Shown here piece after piece: positions 61,646 to 64,000 of a stretch of 64,000 bases of DNA (the first letter of the stretch is position 1; each line of letters opens with the position of its first letter). Under the pieces are notes generated by a model that was not told where the DNA came from, made no database searches, and was given only the letters and a program-made list of their open reading frames with translations. Source of the stretch: Ignavibacteriota bacterium (GTDB taxonomy: Bacteria; Bacteroidota; Ignavibacteria; Ignavibacteriales; Melioribacteraceae); contig JADJWT010000001.1 of assembly GCA_016716225.1 (NCBI GenBank), positions 620,001 to 684,000 on the forward strand, in the 5' to 3' direction. A program made the translations under genes and the position numbers.

Positions 61646-63302
61646 GTTTACTTCCGTAAAAAGTATGATTTATAACCGCGCATTTATAATTGGTGCGCTG
61701 ATGATTTTATCAACTATAGTTTTATTATTCAGATTTAATGAATTGAATCATAAAAGTGATGCTTTATGCAATTATTATGAACAAGTTGTAAAAGGAAATC
61801 AAGAATATTCCACTGAAAAAATTGAAGAATTAAAATCTACATCACCAATTATTTCAATAATTTTTTGGGGAAGTTTAGTTGTACTTTCGGTAGTTCTGCT
61901 TTTAATTGCTAATCAAATCATTAATTATATCGTTAATACGGTTTCGGTTATTGAACAGCAAATTAGATATCTACGGAACGGAAATCTTTCGGAAAGAATT
62001 ACAAATATTAAACAAAAAGATGAATTCGGAAAAATCTGCTGGGATTTGAATGATGCAACAGATCAATTTGAAGCTTTGGTTAAAGAATTGTTGACTTCAA
62101 TAAACTATGTTTCCCAGAAAAAATATTTTAGACCCGTTTTAACTAAAGGTTTAAAAGGATCGTTTTCTATAAGATTAAATGAAGCTGATTCACTTTTAAG
62201 AAAGTATACCCAGACACTTATTAGAGAAAAGAAAGAAATTGAAGAAAAAGCTTCTGAACTTTTGGGAGCGATGGATAAATTCTCAAAAGGTGATTTAACT
62301 GAACAATTAAAAGTTGATAACGAAACCGAACTTATGGGTAGATTATTTACCGGTTTTAATAATTCTGTAAGCAATATTCATCAAATGATTGAACATTTAA
62401 ATGAAGCAGTAAATTCAACAATAAATGCAAGTACACAAATTGCTGCGGCAATTGAAGAAATGGCTGCTGCTTCGGAAGAGCAAAGCCGACAAACAAATGA
62501 TATTACATCTGCAGTTGATGAAATGATTAAAACAGTTACAGAAACAACCAAGAACACTTCTACCGCAGCTGAATCTGCAAGAAATGCTGGATTCTTAGCT
62601 CAAGAAGGAAGCGATGTTGTTAGCAAAGCAGTAAATGCAATGGGACAAATTGCAAACATAGTTTCACAAGCTTCATCAAAAGTTGTTGGATTAGGAAAAG
62701 ACAGCGATAAAATTGGTGAAATAATAAAAGTAATTGATGAAATTGCTGATCAGACAAATTTACTTGCCCTTAATGCCGCAATAGAAGCAGCAAGAGCCGG
62801 CGAGCACGGAAGAGGTTTTGCAGTAGTTGCCGATGAAGTTAGAAAATTAGCAGAAAGAACTTCAAAATCTACAGAAGAAATTGCTTCAATGATTCAACAA
62901 ATTCAAACAGCAACAACAACTGTTGTTAAATCAATAAATGATGGAAATAAAGAAGTTGAATCCGGAATTAGTTTAGCGGAAAGTGCTGGAAAAGCAATTT
63001 TAGATATTGTAAACACAACAAATAATGTTGTAGATGAAATTAATCAAGTTGCAACTGCAAGCGAAGAACAGTCTTTAACATCCGGACAAATTGCAAAAAA
63101 TATAGAAGCCGTAAATAATGTTATTTCCGAAACTTTATTGGGAATTCAACAAACTGCAAGAGCTGCCGATGATTTAAACAATATGACCGGAAATTTGCAA
63201 GAATTGATTAGCAAATTCAAAATTAAAAAGCAGCATTCGTATAATGAAAAATTTGCATTAAAGAAGCATCATAAAATATATGAACACGCTGAAGTTCATT
63301 AA
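61605..63302 (+). CDS. Methyl-accepting chemotaxis protein with minimal periplasmic loop
   Basis: 565 residues as opened at 61605; ATG at 61620 (AAGG upstream) or 61662 (MIYNRAFII) are alternatives. Two membrane segments (~22-42 and ~85-107) enclose only ~40 residues, too small for a ligand domain. HAMP region (~110-160) and a long signalling domain follow, with the hairpin tip EIADQTNLLALNAAIEAARAGEHGRGFAVVADEVRKLAE. It probably receives its signal from the neighbouring PAS protein. Confidence 0.9.
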   Translation: MKAKPMKNLFSVYKFTSVKSMIYNRAFIIGALMILSTIVLLFRFNELNHKSDALCNYYEQVVKGNQEYSTEKIEELKSTSPIISIIFWGSLVVLSVVLLLIANQIINYIVNTVSVIEQQIRYLRNGNLSERITNIKQKDEFGKICWDLNDATDQFEALVKELLTSINYVSQKKYFRPVLTKGLKGSFSIRLNEADSLLRKYTQTLIREKKEIEEKASELLGAMDKFSKGDLTEQLKVDNETELMGRLFTGFNNSVSNIHQMIEHLNEAVNSTINASTQIAAAIEEMAAASEEQSRQTNDITSAVDEMIKTVTETTKNTSTAAESARNAGFLAQEGSDVVSKAVNAMGQIANIVSQASSKVVGLGKDSDKIGEIIKVIDEIADQTNLLALNAAIEAARAGEHGRGFAVVADEVRKLAERTSKSTEEIASMIQQIQTATTTVVKSINDGNKEVESGISLAESAGKAILDIVNTTNNVVDEINQVATASEEQSLTSGQIAKNIEAVNNVISETLLGIQQTARAADDLNNMTGNLQELISKFKIKKQHSYNEKFALKKHHKIYEHAEVH

Positions 63303-63334
63303 GAAATATTTGAAAAATTAATTGGGGATTTAAA

Positions 63335-63808
63335 ATGGAAAAAACAGCAAATACAACAATAATAACCGACGAATTGCTGCAGCTTGTAAGCTTTAAAATT
63401 GGAGACGCTGAATTTGGAGTTGATATTCTACGAGTTCAAGAAATTAATAAAATGATGGAATTAACTGTTGTACCAAACACTCCAAATTTTGTTGAAGGAG
63501 TTGTAAATCTTAGAGGAAGAATAATTCCAGTTTTAAATTTAAGATCAAGACTTGGCTTACAGGTAAAAGAGTACAATTCCGAAACAAGAATAATTGTTGT
63601 TGAAATTGAAGATAAGACTATTGGATTTATTGTTGATGAAGTGAAAGAAGTATTAAGAATTCCAAAAAGTATTACCGAAGCTCCTCCGGAAATTGTTACA
63701 GGCGTAGATTCAGATTACATAACAGCAATTGGGAAATTAGAAGATCGCTTAATAATTTTGCTTGATTTAACAAAGGTACTGTCAACATCAGAAATGAATT
63801 CTTTATAG
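63335..63808 (+). CDS. cheW: CheW-type chemotaxis coupling protein
   Basis: 157 residues. CheW fold: LQLVSFKIGDAEFGVDILRVQEI, VPNTPNFVEGVVNLRGRIIPVLNLR, and IGFIVDEVKEVLRIP. It links receptors to CheA. It follows the MCP gene by 32 bp on the same strand with GGGG before the ATG. Confidence 0.94.
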   Translation: MEKTANTTIITDELLQLVSFKIGDAEFGVDILRVQEINKMMELTVVPNTPNFVEGVVNLRGRIIPVLNLRSRLGLQVKEYNSETRIIVVEIEDKTIGFIVDEVKEVLRIPKSITEAPPEIVTGVDSDYITAIGKLEDRLIILLDLTKVLSTSEMNSL

Positions 63809-63825
63809 AAATTAAGGCGGAATCA

Positions 63826-64000
63826 ATGTTCTTTAATTCAGATGATAACATAAAAACAATTACAATTTTAATTAAGGAAAAAGACCAATCTATTATTAAA
63901 TCTATTCTAGATTTTTTAAAGGACAAGAACAAAGATTTTACCGCAATGAAATATAAAACCGGTAAAATTGGTGAAGATGTTTTAGTTTCATTTAAAGTTA
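63826..64000 (+). CDS. N-terminal part of a gene continuing beyond the window
   Basis: ATG at 63826 follows AAGGCGG, 17 bp after cheW. The visible 58 residues (MFFNSDDNIKTITILIKEKD, then SIIKSILDFLKDKNKDF) stay open to the right edge. Context suggests a chemotaxis-related protein, but nothing in the visible part shows it. Confidence 0.6.
   Translation, partial: MFFNSDDNIKTITILIKEKDQSIIKSILDFLKDKNKDFTAMKYKTGKIGEDVLVSFKV

Noticed and set aside
1..64000. tRNA, rRNA, CRISPR arrays, IS elements with transposases
   Set aside because: None could be recognised on either strand; the only repeats are the short palindromes, the att cores and the amrS-end repeats.

Overview
The window is low-GC bacterial chromosome, most likely from the Ignavibacteriota (Chlorobi/Bacteroidota side of the tree). 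The main evidence is a run of secreted proteins ending in the type IX secretion C-terminal sorting domain (core NYPNPFNPTT, then IEYSVP and a VYDxLGREV strand). A homodimeric-E1 pyruvate dehydrogenase, a Bacteroidota-type succinate dehydrogenase/fumarate reductase and DUF5683-like proteins fit the same placement. No rRNA, tRNA or CRISPR array was seen.

Region by region. 1-14.9 kb: a same-strand cluster of secreted or envelope proteins (PEGA-domain end, Kelch protein, two related TPR proteins, VIT-domain protein, two-copy YYPxQIG protein, Ycf48-like protein, and a large lamin-tail/CotH protein split by a frameshift). Most carry the sorting domain. 14.9-22.9 kb: transglutaminase-like protein, RlmI-like methyltransferase, TlpA-like thioredoxin, outer-membrane proteins, an Omp28-like sorting-domain protein, a response regulator, a 40-residue basic protein and a cold-shock protein. 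23-28.9 kb: pyruvate dehydrogenase operon aceE-aceF-lpd (minus strand). 29-32.7 kb: YidB-like protein, an unidentified secreted protein and a secreted WD40 protein.

32,894-39,307: a 6.4-kb integrative element with a tyrosine recombinase, an unknown protein, an excisionase-like HTH, a gene II/X-like replication protein, and a divergent restriction endonuclease/methyltransferase pair. It is integrated in the 3' end of a SpoIIE-type phosphatase gene. A 16-bp direct repeat marks both ends, and the displaced original 3' end of the phosphatase gene is still readable at the far side. The element is almost devoid of CpG (three by eye in about 6.4 kb) while the flanking DNA is not.

39.3-52 kb: housekeeping genes (SpoIIE phosphatase, Mfd, Lon-family protease, pyruvate kinase, AmmeMemoRadiSam radical SAM enzyme, MscS channel). 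A fic gene is inserted behind the radical SAM gene and flanked by about 47-bp direct repeats of that gene's 3' end. 52-53.8 kb: an oxidative-stress group (Dps, 1-Cys peroxiredoxin, PerR/Fur regulator) whose three promoters share one inverted-repeat motif. 53.9-57.3 kb: histidine kinase, response regulator, small proteins and a ParA-like ATPase. 57.4-60.8 kb: sdhC-sdhA-sdhB. 61.1 kb to the end: an aerotaxis-like set (PAS protein, MCP, CheW, start of another gene).

A recurring theme is short palindromic elements, both between genes and in frame inside the sorting-domain linker of several exported proteins. The candidate systems I consider most worth following are the CpG-poor restriction-modification element and these gene-invading palindromes.
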